A DNA stretch of 48,688 bases from a virus: positions 1 through 48,688 of the IMG/VR virus record IMGVR_UViG_3300027911_000020. The stretch is one strand, 5' to 3'. This document shows positions 41,738 through 48,521 of the stretch, one piece after another; within the stretch, counting starts at the first letter, position 1, and the number at the start of each line of letters is the position of its first letter. A program made the translations under genes and the position numbers. The notes under the pieces were generated by a model. That model was not told where the DNA came from. It did no database searches and saw only the letters and a list, made by a program, of their open reading frames with translations.

Positions 41738-41796
41738 TACCTGTTTGTTTGTTCAGCGGGGCTGGAATCGGTCGATACTTCAGCCTATCCAGCCCC
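41699..41796 (-). repeat. two tandem homologous hairpins
   Basis: The hairpins 41796-41758 and 41737-41699 share a consensus. From GTAT onward they read GTATCGACCGATTCC and GTATTAACCGACTCC (12 of 15 identical), both start GGGCnGG and end CnGCCC. The outer stems differ by a paired change (CTGG/CCAG against CAGG/CCTG), which keeps pairing. This suggests duplicated RNA elements or paired protein sites. Confidence 0.6.
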
Positions 41797-42182
41797 TTTC
41801 GTTGAATGTCCGGAGGATTTCGTATTGAAACCCTACCTCAAAGTCACCCCGGCTTTAATCGGACGGCCTATTTATACCCGTCCCGAAGGTTGCCAGATAC
41901 ACCTCCTGATTGGTCGCATTTGTGGGGTTGCTTAGAATCAGGTAAAGCCAGTTGTCCCCTCAGTGCCGGTCTATCCCGGCTGTCATGGCAAGTCCCGGCC
42001 GCCCTTACGCCTTTGCGCATATTGCGCGTTGCCGTGTTCAGTTACGCCACGGCCCAACGTTGCGGTTGCGAGTTTAAATCGTCGTAGCTACCGCCAATCC
42101 CCGACGCCCCGGCAGGGGAGATGCGCCCACACCTCAACCCTGCCGTCTTGCGTGGAGCCCGCCAGACTCCACGCAAAAGTCG

Positions 42183-42353
42183 TTACCCTTCGCGAATCAC
42201 CGAACTCAAGTCCGGCAGATGAAACCAATTCGCCAGGTCCTCACCGCCGTCGATCAGCTTGATGAGCCGATCCTCGATCTGATCCGCCCGCTCCACGAAG
42301 TGCGGATGGACCGTTCCGCCCTCACCCGATATCGCTCCCGTCGATCTCGCCAT
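42183..42353 (-). CDS. small phage protein, 56 aa
   Basis: The ATG directly follows the stop of the upstream gene (TAAATG). The protein MARSTGAISGEGGTVHPHFVERADQIEDRL, then IKLIDGGEDLANWFHLPDLSSVIREG, has an amphipathic helix (FVERADQIEDRLIKLI) and an acidic helix at the end. It looks like a genuine small conserved protein; the function is unknown. It is the last gene before the structured RNA region. Confidence 0.6.
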   Translation of the reverse strand: MARSTGAISGEGGTVHPHFVERADQIEDRLIKLIDGGEDLANWFHLPDLSSVIREG

Positions 42354-42671
42354 TTACGACACCTTCCGGGACAACAGTCGGTTGTCGGACTGACACTCTC
42401 GCGCGATTCGCTCTCGATTCTTCTGAGCGCTTTCGTTGTATCCGCCAACTCCCATCAATTGCAGGAACGGAGATGAACCGACGTGCCCGACATCGTTCCA
42501 GAAGTTATCGAGCACCTTGCGACTCACCTTCCGCGCCGCCCGGTCCCGTTCGTCCGAAGTGAGCGCAGTCGGTATATCTGCCGTCTCGCGCGCAATTAGC
42601 AGCGCCGGATACGTGTTCCCCGACGGGGAAGTGGATGGGGGGATTAACCGCTCTGGGAATTGGAAGCTCAT
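42354..42671 (-). CDS. hypothetical phage protein, 105 aa
   Basis: Starts MSFQFPERLIPPSTSPSGNTYPALL and continues with a charged helical section (LTSDERDRAARKVSRKVLDNFWNDVGHVG) and FLQLMGVGGYNESAQKNRERIARE. It lies eight bases after the sigma-like gene and directly before the small 56-residue gene. I do not recognise a family; nuclease or regulator roles are not supported. Confidence 0.5.
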   Translation of the reverse strand: MSFQFPERLIPPSTSPSGNTYPALLIARETADIPTALTSDERDRAARKVSRKVLDNFWNDVGHVGSSPFLQLMGVGGYNESAQKNRERIARECQSDNRLLSRKVS

Positions 42672-42679
42672 ATACTGGC

Positions 42680-43285
42680 CTACGCCACGTCCGTTCGGCC
42701 CGAAAGGACCGCCCGCAGAGTTTCTTTCCCCCTCACATTAGTAACCGTATGGGGTTTGCTGTTTTCTAGTGCGGAGTGAATATTTCTTTTTGCGTCCTGG
42801 ATGATCTGGGATACGCGCTGAAAGCTCACGCCCATCTCCGATGCGATATCCGCCAAGGTCTTCTGTCCCCAAAACAGGAGCGTGATCGCCTGATACTGAC
42901 GCGCCGGCAGAGCCTTCATGGCTTCCCAGAGATCCGGGTGAGTGTTCAGCGGCTGGAGATTCTGCTTTCCATGGACAGTCGCATCCCACTGATCTCCGTC
43001 CGATACCTCATCCGCGCTGTCGGCGCCGAATCCGGCCCGCACTTCCACCCTGCCACGTTCTTGACGCTCGCTCTTACGTACCGCGTCGATCATGGCATCC
43101 CGCGCGATCTTGACCGCCAGTGCAGCCGTATCCGGCTTCCGCGTGGACAGCGCCAGGCAACCCTCCGCGATCAGTTCCTCACGCTCGATCCACTCGCATA
43201 CGCCCCTGCGTTGCAACGTCCCGATGGCCCGCTTGCAGATCGCCAGATAGTCCGAACATAGCTCCGCCCCAACCGTCGCGTTCAT
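42680..43285 (-). CDS. sigma-70-like transcription factor
   Basis: A 201-residue protein with a region-2-like first half (YLAICKRAIGTLQ, EREELIAEGCLALSTRKPDTAALAVKIARDAMIDAVRKSER) and a clear region 4 in the second half (MKALPARQYQAITLLFWGQKTLADIASEMGVSFQRVSQIIQDAKRNIHSAL), with helix-turn-helix ADIASEMGVSFQRVSQII. The two regions are joined by an acidic linker. It is a plausible phage sigma factor directing RNA polymerase to the shared promoter element found at three places. It is the first gene after the P2 promoter and operator array. Confidence 0.75.
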   Translation of the reverse strand: MNATVGAELCSDYLAICKRAIGTLQRRGVCEWIEREELIAEGCLALSTRKPDTAALAVKIARDAMIDAVRKSERQERGRVEVRAGFGADSADEVSDGDQWDATVHGKQNLQPLNTHPDLWEAMKALPARQYQAITLLFWGQKTLADIASEMGVSFQRVSQIIQDAKRNIHSALENSKPHTVTNVRGKETLRAVLSGRTDVA

Positions 43286-43357
43286 GATTTTTCCCTGAAA
43301 GAAAGAATTAAAACCTAATACATAACACTACATAGGCTTAACCTGAAGTGGACCTGG

Positions 43358-43510
43358 ATTGACTTCCAGGTTGACCTTAGGTTGACTTCAAGTCGAGCGC
43401 TATGGAGTCTCGTAACTCACACATTCATCATTACAAACGAGATCCGAACCTCACCCGCGAAAACACACCAGGCCATCCAAGTTGACCTCAAGTCAACCTC
43501 AGGTCAACTT
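43358..43510. promoter_or_regulatory. operator array of TTGAC sites flanking promoter P2
   Basis: TTGAC(C/T)T half-sites occur at 43359-43365, 43371-43377 and 43382-43388 (11-12 bases apart, the last inside the palindrome GACTTCAAGTC), and again at 43482-43488 with inverse copies at 43492-43498 and 43503-43509, 11 bases apart. The second group forms a 10-bp inverted repeat AAGTTGACCT/AGGTCAACTT. One group lies downstream and one upstream of P2. Helical-turn spacing on both sides suggests cooperative binding and looping. Confidence 0.6.
43428..43466 (-). promoter_or_regulatory. shared promoter-like element, copy P2
   Basis: GTGTTTTCGCGGG (minus strand, 43466-43454) leads a 26-base segment matching P3 at 21 of 26 positions; TAATGA (43433-43428) lies eight bases beyond it. 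It is placed about 140 bases before the sigma-like gene, between two operator groups. Confidence 0.55.
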
Positions 43511-43864
43511 GCCATCGACTTCGAATAGACTTGGCTGTCGATCCGAGGTCGGATTCAGTTCAACCTCAGAGATTCCGTCACCGCCATCCACAATCGACGC
43601 GATCACATCCCCATGGCAGGACGCCGGCTTACACCAGCATCCGAGCACCTTCCCGGCAAGTTCCCGCTTCGCCCGTTCTACCAACTCAGGCTGTCCCTGG
43701 AACCACTCCCGGAACCGGGTAATCGCCTCATCCCTGCTCGCCACCCGGAATTGAGCCAGAGTCCCCGGAAGGTGGCTGAACGGGTTGCCAAACGGAGACG
43801 GCCGCCCAATGTACACGTCGAACGCCTCCCGCCTCCGGTTGACTACGCGCGTCACCGTCTCCAC
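43499..43864 (-). CDS. DUF4326 family protein
   Basis: A 121-residue protein with the family pattern VYIGRPSPFGNPFSH, then SRDEAITRFREWFQGQPELVERAKRELAGKVLGCWCKPASCHGDVIASIVDGG. The CWC...CHGD motif gives three cysteines and a His that may bind metal. DUF4326 genes are common in phages; activity is unknown. Its 3' end overlaps one group of operator half-sites. Confidence 0.9.
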   Translation of the reverse strand: METVTRVVNRRREAFDVYIGRPSPFGNPFSHLPGTLAQFRVASRDEAITRFREWFQGQPELVERAKRELAGKVLGCWCKPASCHGDVIASIVDGGDGISEVELNPTSDRQPSLFEVDGKLT

Positions 43865-44250
43865 CTCTTGCGCGCCAGAGCCCTACGCGCCCGGATGAAG
43901 CAATGCCGGTCGATCATCATCCGCACCGTCTGCTCCATGTTCCCGAAGATCGCCGGCAGCGCCTCCAGGCATCCGAGGTTCAGGTCATCGCAATTCGGGC
44001 AGGTCGGAAACGCCGTCACCGCCTTACCTGGAAACGCATCGAGCAGGGATTCACAGATCTGCAACTGGATGGAAGTCTTGTGCAGGCCGAAGCTCGCGAA
44101 GCACGCCCGCGCGCCACCCCGGATCATCCAAGCCGCAATGTCCCGAGCGTGCGGCTTGAGCGACGGATTCATCGTGATCGGCCCGTCATAGCCCCGCTCC
44201 GGAGCTATGACCGACTTCGATTCCAGAAATTTGCGATAGCGCGCCAGCAT
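43852..44250 (-). CDS. truncated superfamily II helicase/methylase-like protein
   Basis: A 132-residue protein whose first 65 residues match the N-terminus of phage DEAD-type helicases: YRKFLESKSVIAPERGYDG...SLKPHARDIAAWMIRGGARACFASFGLHKTSIQLQICE. The Walker A motif, normally GLGKT, is GLHKT, and the remainder of the motor is absent. The tail switches to an unrelated Cys-containing stretch (FPTCPNCDDLNLGCLEALPA). This may be an evolved fragment with a new function, or a decayed gene. Confidence 0.6.
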   Translation of the reverse strand: MLARYRKFLESKSVIAPERGYDGPITMNPSLKPHARDIAAWMIRGGARACFASFGLHKTSIQLQICESLLDAFPGKAVTAFPTCPNCDDLNLGCLEALPAIFGNMEQTVRMMIDRHCFIRARRALARKRWRR

Positions 44251-44254
44251 CCCG

Positions 44255-44602
44255 CTAACCCTCATCCAGCAGTGAGTCGGGACACTCCCACACGTCCATC
44301 TCAACCATCTTGCGGACCTTCTGACACACCTGCGATTTGCTGATCCGCACGTCCAACTGAACGGCGCCAAACTGTCGGATGGCGTGGTGGTTTGCCAGGA
44401 TATCTTTCGCGCTGTCGGTGCGCTTCTCAACCAATCCGCCATGGGCCATGGTCCGTATCGCCTTGACGAAATCCTCTTTCTTCCAGAGATCCACGGAAAC
44501 CGAGCGCCAACTCGGAACCGGCATCTCCGGATTCGCGGCGTAGAAGTCCGCCAGCGCCCGCAATCCGTTCACGTACTCTTCGCTCGTGACAACTTCAGGC
44601 AT
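44255..44602 (-). CDS. hypothetical phage protein, 115 aa
   Basis: A soluble protein beginning MPEVVTSEEYVNGLRALADFYAANPEMPVPSW, then a helical WKKEDFVKAIRTMAHGGLVEKRTD and a C-terminal VRISKSQVCQKVRKMVEMDVWECPDSLLDEG. Similar-looking proteins occur in diverse phages and actinobacteria without assigned function. Its start lies five bases inside the end of the short upstream gene. Confidence 0.6.
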   Translation of the reverse strand: MPEVVTSEEYVNGLRALADFYAANPEMPVPSWRSVSVDLWKKEDFVKAIRTMAHGGLVEKRTDSAKDILANHHAIRQFGAVQLDVRISKSQVCQKVRKMVEMDVWECPDSLLDEG

Positions 44603-44747
44603 CCTTACCCTCCACGGCCGCCGCCTGCTTTATCTCCAAATCTCTCGCCCGGATGAGGTTCAGCACCTTCCGCTCGCTGCCGAGCGTCAAAGGCTTCGAC
44701 AGGATTTGATCGATCCGTTTCTGTACTTCGCTTTTGGCCTCACGCAT
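44595..44747 (-). CDS. small helical protein, 50 aa
   Basis: The frame MREAKSEVQKRIDQILSKPLTLGSERKVLNLIRARDLEIKQAAAVEGKDA is open between the overlapping neighbours (8 bases each side). It predicts two helices. Unknown function. Confidence 0.5.
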   Translation of the reverse strand: MREAKSEVQKRIDQILSKPLTLGSERKVLNLIRARDLEIKQAAAVEGKDA

Positions 44748-45051
44748 CCTGCCCGTCCTCCGATCTCTGCGCACTGATCAACGGAGCCGCCGCCGCCCTA
44801 CTCATCTCTTCAAACAGCGCCGCCGGGTCCGGCTCGATGCGCTCCGGCTTGATAGCGGTGTGCAGTGTCGGAAAAGACTTCCCGTCGCTCCTCACCCACT
44901 CACGCCCGCGCCGGCAGATCGTCGCATCGCCGTTACGGTAAACACCGTCCGCCCCGCGAACCCATCCGGAGATGGCGTACGCGTGAGACGGCCGCGCCTG
45001 AACCGGCGCGCCGCCCCACCATGCCTTGATTCTTTGGAGTAATCGCTTCAT
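44740..45051 (-). CDS. hypothetical protein, 103 aa
   Basis: Starts MKRLLQRIKAWWGGAPVQARPSHAYAISGWVRGADGVYRNGDATICRRGREWVR, with GAGGA just upstream. The middle is a small beta sheet (WVRGADGVYRNGDATICRRG) and the end an acidic helix (PDPAALFEEMSRAAAAPLI). It lies seven bases after ssb. Not recognised. Confidence 0.5.
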   Translation of the reverse strand: MKRLLQRIKAWWGGAPVQARPSHAYAISGWVRGADGVYRNGDATICRRGREWVRSDGKSFPTLHTAIKPERIEPDPAALFEEMSRAAAAPLISAQRSEDGQDA

Positions 45052-45058
45052 CGCATCC

Positions 45059-45451
45059 TCAGAACGGCACATCGTCCGGATTACTGCTATGCGACGGAGG
45101 TTCCGCTTCACCCGGCTTCCGTTCGCCGCCGCCGAGCAGGATCAGCTCGTTCGCGATGATCTCCGTGACGTAGCGCTTCTCGCCCTCTTTCGTCTCGTAA
45201 GAACGCGTCTGCAACCGCCCCTCGATGTAGACCTGCTTACCCTTCAACAGGTATCCCGCCAGGTTCTCCGACTTCCACAAAACGACGTTGTGCCAGTCGG
45301 TCTCCTCTTTCCATTCGTTGGACTGCTTATCCTTCCAGCGCCTGGACGTGGCAACGCTGAACGTGGATCGCGAGACGCCATTCGGCGTGAACTTCGTCTC
45401 CGCATCCCGCCCAATGTTGCCCAGCAACGTCACCGTGTTTACGCTTCGCAT
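45059..45451 (-). CDS. ssb: single-stranded DNA-binding protein
   Basis: A 130-residue OB-fold protein: MRSVNTVTLLGNIGRDAETKFTPNGVSRSTFSVATSRRWKD, then TDWHNVVLWKSENLAGYLLKGKQVYIEGRLQTRSYETKEGEKRYVTEIIANELILLGG, matching bacterial SSB through residue 105, and a short acidic C-terminal tail ending DDVPF, the partner-binding tip. The ATG at 45451 has AAGGAGA upstream; an earlier GTG/ATG extension is not needed. It protects single strands and recruits replication proteins. Confidence 0.96.
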   Translation of the reverse strand: MRSVNTVTLLGNIGRDAETKFTPNGVSRSTFSVATSRRWKDKQSNEWKEETDWHNVVLWKSENLAGYLLKGKQVYIEGRLQTRSYETKEGEKRYVTEIIANELILLGGGERKPGEAEPPSHSSNPDDVPF

Positions 45452-45525
45452 TTCTCTCCTTTTGCGCGGAGCCGAGTTGTCCCGGCCCCGCATTTGTAAG
45501 GTGCATCCACTGCCACTGCGTTCAG

Positions 45526-45630
45526 TTAAAGCGGGCTTTTACCGTCAACCAACCGATAGGCTTTGCTGTGCCCTGTCGGATTCTCGACTGGACTCCCGTG
45601 TCCACCTGCCCTGCCGGTATCCCCGCGCAT
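45526..45630 (-). CDS. small peptide gene, 34 aa
   Basis: The ATG at 45630 is preceded by GGAGGTGA (45641-45634), a perfect ribosome-binding sequence lying directly at the SprT-like stop. The encoded peptide (MRGDTGRAGGHGSPVENPTGHSKAYRLVDGKSPL) is Gly-rich and unrelated to known families. Alternatively the site is a leader peptide for ssb, which starts 75 bases downstream. Confidence 0.4.
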   Translation of the reverse strand: MRGDTGRAGGHGSPVENPTGHSKAYRLVDGKSPL

Positions 45631-45641
45631 AGGTCACCTCC

Positions 45642-46223
45642 TCAAACTTGAGCCGCATCCGCCTCCATCGGCTTCGAGTTACATGGACAGATCGGCGCGC
45701 CGCGTTCATCGAGCCACTTGCGCGTAGTGCGCAACGTGTACCCGCATCCCGGACACAGCACCTTCACCAACCGAGTCGGTTGCTTTTTGATCCCCTCATT
45801 CAGGGAATTAAGCGAACCGTGCGGATAGTCTCCAGGTAGCAGCGCTTGGAGCCTCGCCTTCAGTTCCGGAGTTGCCGGCGTGCTTTTCCATGGAGCGATA
45901 AATCCCAACTTCTTAGCCGTCTCCACGAACGCTCCCTTGTGCCCGCACTCCGTCCCCACCGCCGCGTGGATCATCTCGTGGAGCAACGTCTCCGCGACCT
46001 CTCCGCCATCACCCAGGTACGGACTGATAAAGATCTCCGTCGCATGGTCCGCGCTACACTTCGGACTCCAGCACTGCCCGATAGTCCGCTTCTTGAGCGA
46101 CAACCCGCGTGCGCTCGGCCACCCTACGCTCACCCGTACCAAGTCCGGCACCGTGGCGCCCACGGCATCGAACAACGGCCGTAGATTATCCGCCAACGTG
46201 TTGAGCCACTCCTCTCGTGTCAC
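45642..46223 (-). CDS. SprT-like zinc metalloprotein
   Basis: A 193-residue protein with the SprT/Spartan active site HEMIHAAVG at 82-90, preceded by EIFISPYLGDGGEVAETLL, and a zinc-ribbon end (CPGCGYTLRTTRKWLDERGAPICPC). SprT-type proteases cleave proteins crosslinked to DNA. A GTG start overlaps the methyltransferase stop (GTGA). Confidence 0.85.
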   Translation of the reverse strand: MTREEWLNTLADNLRPLFDAVGATVPDLVRVSVGWPSARGLSLKKRTIGQCWSPKCSADHATEIFISPYLGDGGEVAETLLHEMIHAAVGTECGHKGAFVETAKKLGFIAPWKSTPATPELKARLQALLPGDYPHGSLNSLNEGIKKQPTRLVKVLCPGCGYTLRTTRKWLDERGAPICPCNSKPMEADAAQV

Positions 46224-48127
46224 GCCGCATCCCTCCGCTCCCCTGCTACCCCGAAGAATTGCGCGCGTACCAGCGCTTCGGCCGGCGGAGGAGAGACGGA
46301 GTTTCCGCACATGCGGACCTGTGCCGTCTTCGTGAGCTTCACTTCGGCGCCGGTCTGCGGATCGCGACCGCGCTCGATGACGTATCCATCCGGGAATCCT
46401 TGCGCGCGGAACAACTCGCGAAGAGAGAGCATCCTCATCCCGATATCCACGATTTGGTAGTCAATACCGTGAACCGTGACAATCCCCAAGCGATGCTTCG
46501 TGGTAAGCGTCGGGATTGGGTCGGTAAGCCGCGCGTCCTGATCGGTGCTGTAGTAGCTCAACAGGAACGCCCGGACCTCGGCGATATGCAGACCGCCCGC
46601 GCTCACCGTCGCCATCGGCTCATCCACCGGCTGTCCATCCCGGCAGGTTCCGCGGAGCTTCACCAGCGAACTCGCCATCAGCGCCGTCTTCCCGCCGCCT
46701 CCGGCAGTCGTAGTCCCCACCGGCTCGCCGGCTGAATTCCCCGCCGATCCCCCGAATTGCCTGTCCAGGAATGCAGCGCACAAGCCAAACCGCGGAGCGC
46801 CTGCAATCGCGGTATCGAGCGGTTCGTCCGCTCCGTGGCCGATGCCGTTCTGATTGAACCGGGTGATATGCGCCGCCACGAGAGCGTGCTTACCGCTCCC
46901 CACCACCGTCCCCAGCGGCTTCTCGACTCCCGGCACGCGCGGAGCCTGCCCCTCCCGCTCGCCGTAACCGGTTTGCACGAGCGTCGGGACTACCAGCGAC
47001 TTCTCTCCCCTGTGCGCCCCGGTAACTGTGCGGAATGGTTCCTCCAGATCCTCGCAACGGTCTCCGCCCTGGTGTGTAAGGCTCGCCAGAAACGGAGTCA
47101 CCAGAGCCGTATCCGCCTTCGCCGTGATCGTGTGGTACGGATCTTCTACCGAGCGCTCGGGAGACTGCCCCATCCGGCCGCCGAGCCCAGCGAGCAACGG
47201 AGAGATCAGAGCACTTCCCTGGTACCGGGTAGCCGTGGTGAACGGCTCATCGATCCCGTACTCTCTTCTCCCGCCACTGTCCCCGTGGTTGATGCTCACG
47301 ATGAACGGCTCCGCCGAATCGATCACGTAACGCTTCACGCCGCGGCCAATCCGCCGCATCGTCGCTTCCGCCAGTGGACGGTTAGCGCCGATAGCGCGCG
47401 CCTCTTCTTTCGTGAGGAAGATTGACGGGCAGGGAAGCGACCAGTCGATGCAATCCGCCGCCGTGCGGTACGGAGCCAAGAAGAGGTTCCCTGTCGGTCC
47501 GTGCGTCGCATCCGGCCACGGAATGACCTTCACGTCGCGCCTGGCGACAATGAACAGTCGCTTGCGGATAGTTGGCGCTCCGAACTCGCACGCCCGCATC
47601 TCGCGCCAATCGACCGTGTATCCCAGGCCCTGAAGTTGCTTCACCCAACGGCGGAACGTCTGCCCCTTGCGCCGCGGGCAAGGCTTACCACCTACCAGCG
47701 GTCCCCACGTCTGGAACTCCTCGACATTCTCCAGCATGATGACGCGTGGCTTGACGATCCCGGCCCAGCGGAGCGCTACCCAGGCAAGACCGCGTATCTT
47801 CTTTTCTACCGGCTTCCCGCCCTTCGCCTTACTGAAGTGTTTGCAGTCCGGAGAGAACCACGCGAGCCCAACCTTCCGGCCGGCGACTACAGCCGCGATA
47901 TCCACCTTCCAGACGTTCTCGCATAGGTGGAGCGTGTGCGGGTGATTCATCGCGTGCATGGCGATGGCTTCCGGATCGTGGTTGATCGCGATATCCACGG
48001 AACGGCCAAGGGCCAATTCAATCCCCGTGCTGGCGCCTCCGCCGCCGGCGAAGTTGTCTACGATCAGTTCATCGTCTTCGATGCCGCATACAGCGACACT
48101 TCGGGCTTTATGGTTTTCAGTGCTCAT
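46220..48127 (-). CDS. C5 cytosine DNA methyltransferase with repeat array
   Basis: A 635-residue enzyme. Motif I is DNFAGGGGAS (24-33), motif IV has the catalytic Cys95 in FSPDCKHFS, motif VI is ENV (133-135), motif VIII RKR (188-190), and motif X is CGNSVSPP near the C-terminus. Between VIII and IX, residues about 293-560 hold eight units of a pattern (E/D)P-x-x-T followed by a hydrophobic ALV/P strand. The ATG at 48127 was chosen; no strong ribosome site is seen. The enzyme would modify phage or host cytosines, with no partner restriction gene in the window, so it is a solitary methylase. Confidence 0.92.
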   Translation of the reverse strand: MSTENHKARSVAVCGIEDDELIVDNFAGGGGASTGIELALGRSVDIAINHDPEAIAMHAMNHPHTLHLCENVWKVDIAAVVAGRKVGLAWFSPDCKHFSKAKGGKPVEKKIRGLAWVALRWAGIVKPRVIMLENVEEFQTWGPLVGGKPCPRRKGQTFRRWVKQLQGLGYTVDWREMRACEFGAPTIRKRLFIVARRDVKVIPWPDATHGPTGNLFLAPYRTAADCIDWSLPCPSIFLTKEEARAIGANRPLAEATMRRIGRGVKRYVIDSAEPFIVSINHGDSGGRREYGIDEPFTTATRYQGSALISPLLAGLGGRMGQSPERSVEDPYHTITAKADTALVTPFLASLTHQGGDRCEDLEEPFRTVTGAHRGEKSLVVPTLVQTGYGEREGQAPRVPGVEKPLGTVVGSGKHALVAAHITRFNQNGIGHGADEPLDTAIAGAPRFGLCAAFLDRQFGGSAGNSAGEPVGTTTAGGGGKTALMASSLVKLRGTCRDGQPVDEPMATVSAGGLHIAEVRAFLLSYYSTDQDARLTDPIPTLTTKHRLGIVTVHGIDYQIVDIGMRMLSLRELFRAQGFPDGYVIERGRDPQTGAEVKLTKTAQVRMCGNSVSPPPAEALVRAQFFGVAGERRDAA

Positions 48128-48179
48128 TGGAGAGTGGCTTCCGTGCGCTGGAGTTTGGTTATTTCTCCGGCACGATTGA

Positions 48180-48219
48180 AGTATAGGCAGCGAGTCGGGA
48201 AGTTCGCCCCACAAAACAC
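48180..48219 (-). promoter_or_regulatory. shared promoter-like element, copy P1
   Basis: The minus-strand block GTGTTTTGTGGGGCG (48219-48205) matches P3 at 12 of 15 positions, and 16 of 26 overall. TATACT (48185-48180) lies nine bases past the 26-base window. It precedes the methyltransferase ATG by about 50 bases. Weaker than the P2-P3 match but consistent in layout. Confidence 0.45.
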
Positions 48220-48290
48220 ATGCGTACTAGTATTTTTCTGAAACCCCTCCGGCCGTGAGAATTGGTAGGCTTGTACCGGAGGATGTAACC

Positions 48291-48521
48291 GTGGAGAGCG
48301 TCAACCACCTCCAGGACGAACGCCTTGAGCGCTACTCGCTCGGGATGTCTTTGGAAGGCGAAACCCGCACCGTCGAAGAACATCTCTTGATCTGTCAAAC
48401 GTGCCGCGACCGCCTGGAGAGTCTCGACTCCTACCACCGCGCGATGCGTACGGCGTCATTGGCCATCCGACGCCACACAAATACCGCTGCCGATTGTAAT
48501 AGGGTTGTAGTGAAGGCATGA
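48291..48521 (+). CDS. zinc-binding anti-sigma-factor-like protein, 76 aa
   Basis: A 76-residue protein with the HxxxCxxC motif EEHLLICQTCRDRLESL typical of zinc anti-sigma (ZAS) domains, here with the N-terminal helix but without a membrane segment. A GTG start at 48291 has GGAGG (48278-48282) eight bases upstream. It is transcribed toward attR, divergently from the methyltransferase. A cytoplasmic ZAS protein could inhibit the phage or a host ECF sigma factor. It may be a lysogenic-conversion gene. Confidence 0.65.
   Translation: MESVNHLQDERLERYSLGMSLEGETRTVEEHLLICQTCRDRLESLDSYHRAMRTASLAIRRHTNTAADCNRVVVKA

Larger units (their letters stand above)
41691..42182 (-). ncRNA. candidate structured noncoding RNA, about 490 nt
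   Basis: No convincing gene fills 41677-42182 on either strand, although the flanking operon is tightly packed. The segment is full of perfect short-range stems: GCGTGGAG/CTCCACGC (42150-42174), CGGCAGGG/CCCTGCCG (42110-42145), CGTCG/CGACG (42080-42106), GCCGTG/CACGGC (42031-42053), GCCGG/CCGGC (41965-41980), CCTGATT/AATCAGG (41905-41942), GGACGG/CCGTCC (41861-41883), then two similar hairpins (41758-41796 and 41699-41737), the last followed by UUUUU. Large structured RNAs of unknown role (for example GOLLD) are known in phages; I cannot assign this one to a family. The strand is inferred from the terminator and operon direction. Confidence 0.6.

Noticed and set aside
41691-42182. tmRNA, RNase P RNA or group I intron as explanation of the structured region
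   Set aside because: No tRNA-like end, no RNase P conserved core sequence and no intron core motif could be seen.
41806-42262. Rightward open frames across the structured RNA region
   Set aside because: Low-complexity Pro/Arg/Ser composition and no coupling; they look like chance frames, and the stems fit RNA better.
43352-43510. CRISPR-like array
   Set aside because: The repeated unit is only 7-9 bases with 2-5 base gaps; no 25-40 base repeats, no spacers and no cas genes.
46220-48127. Restriction-modification system
   Set aside because: Only a methyltransferase is present; neighbouring genes do not resemble a restriction endonuclease.
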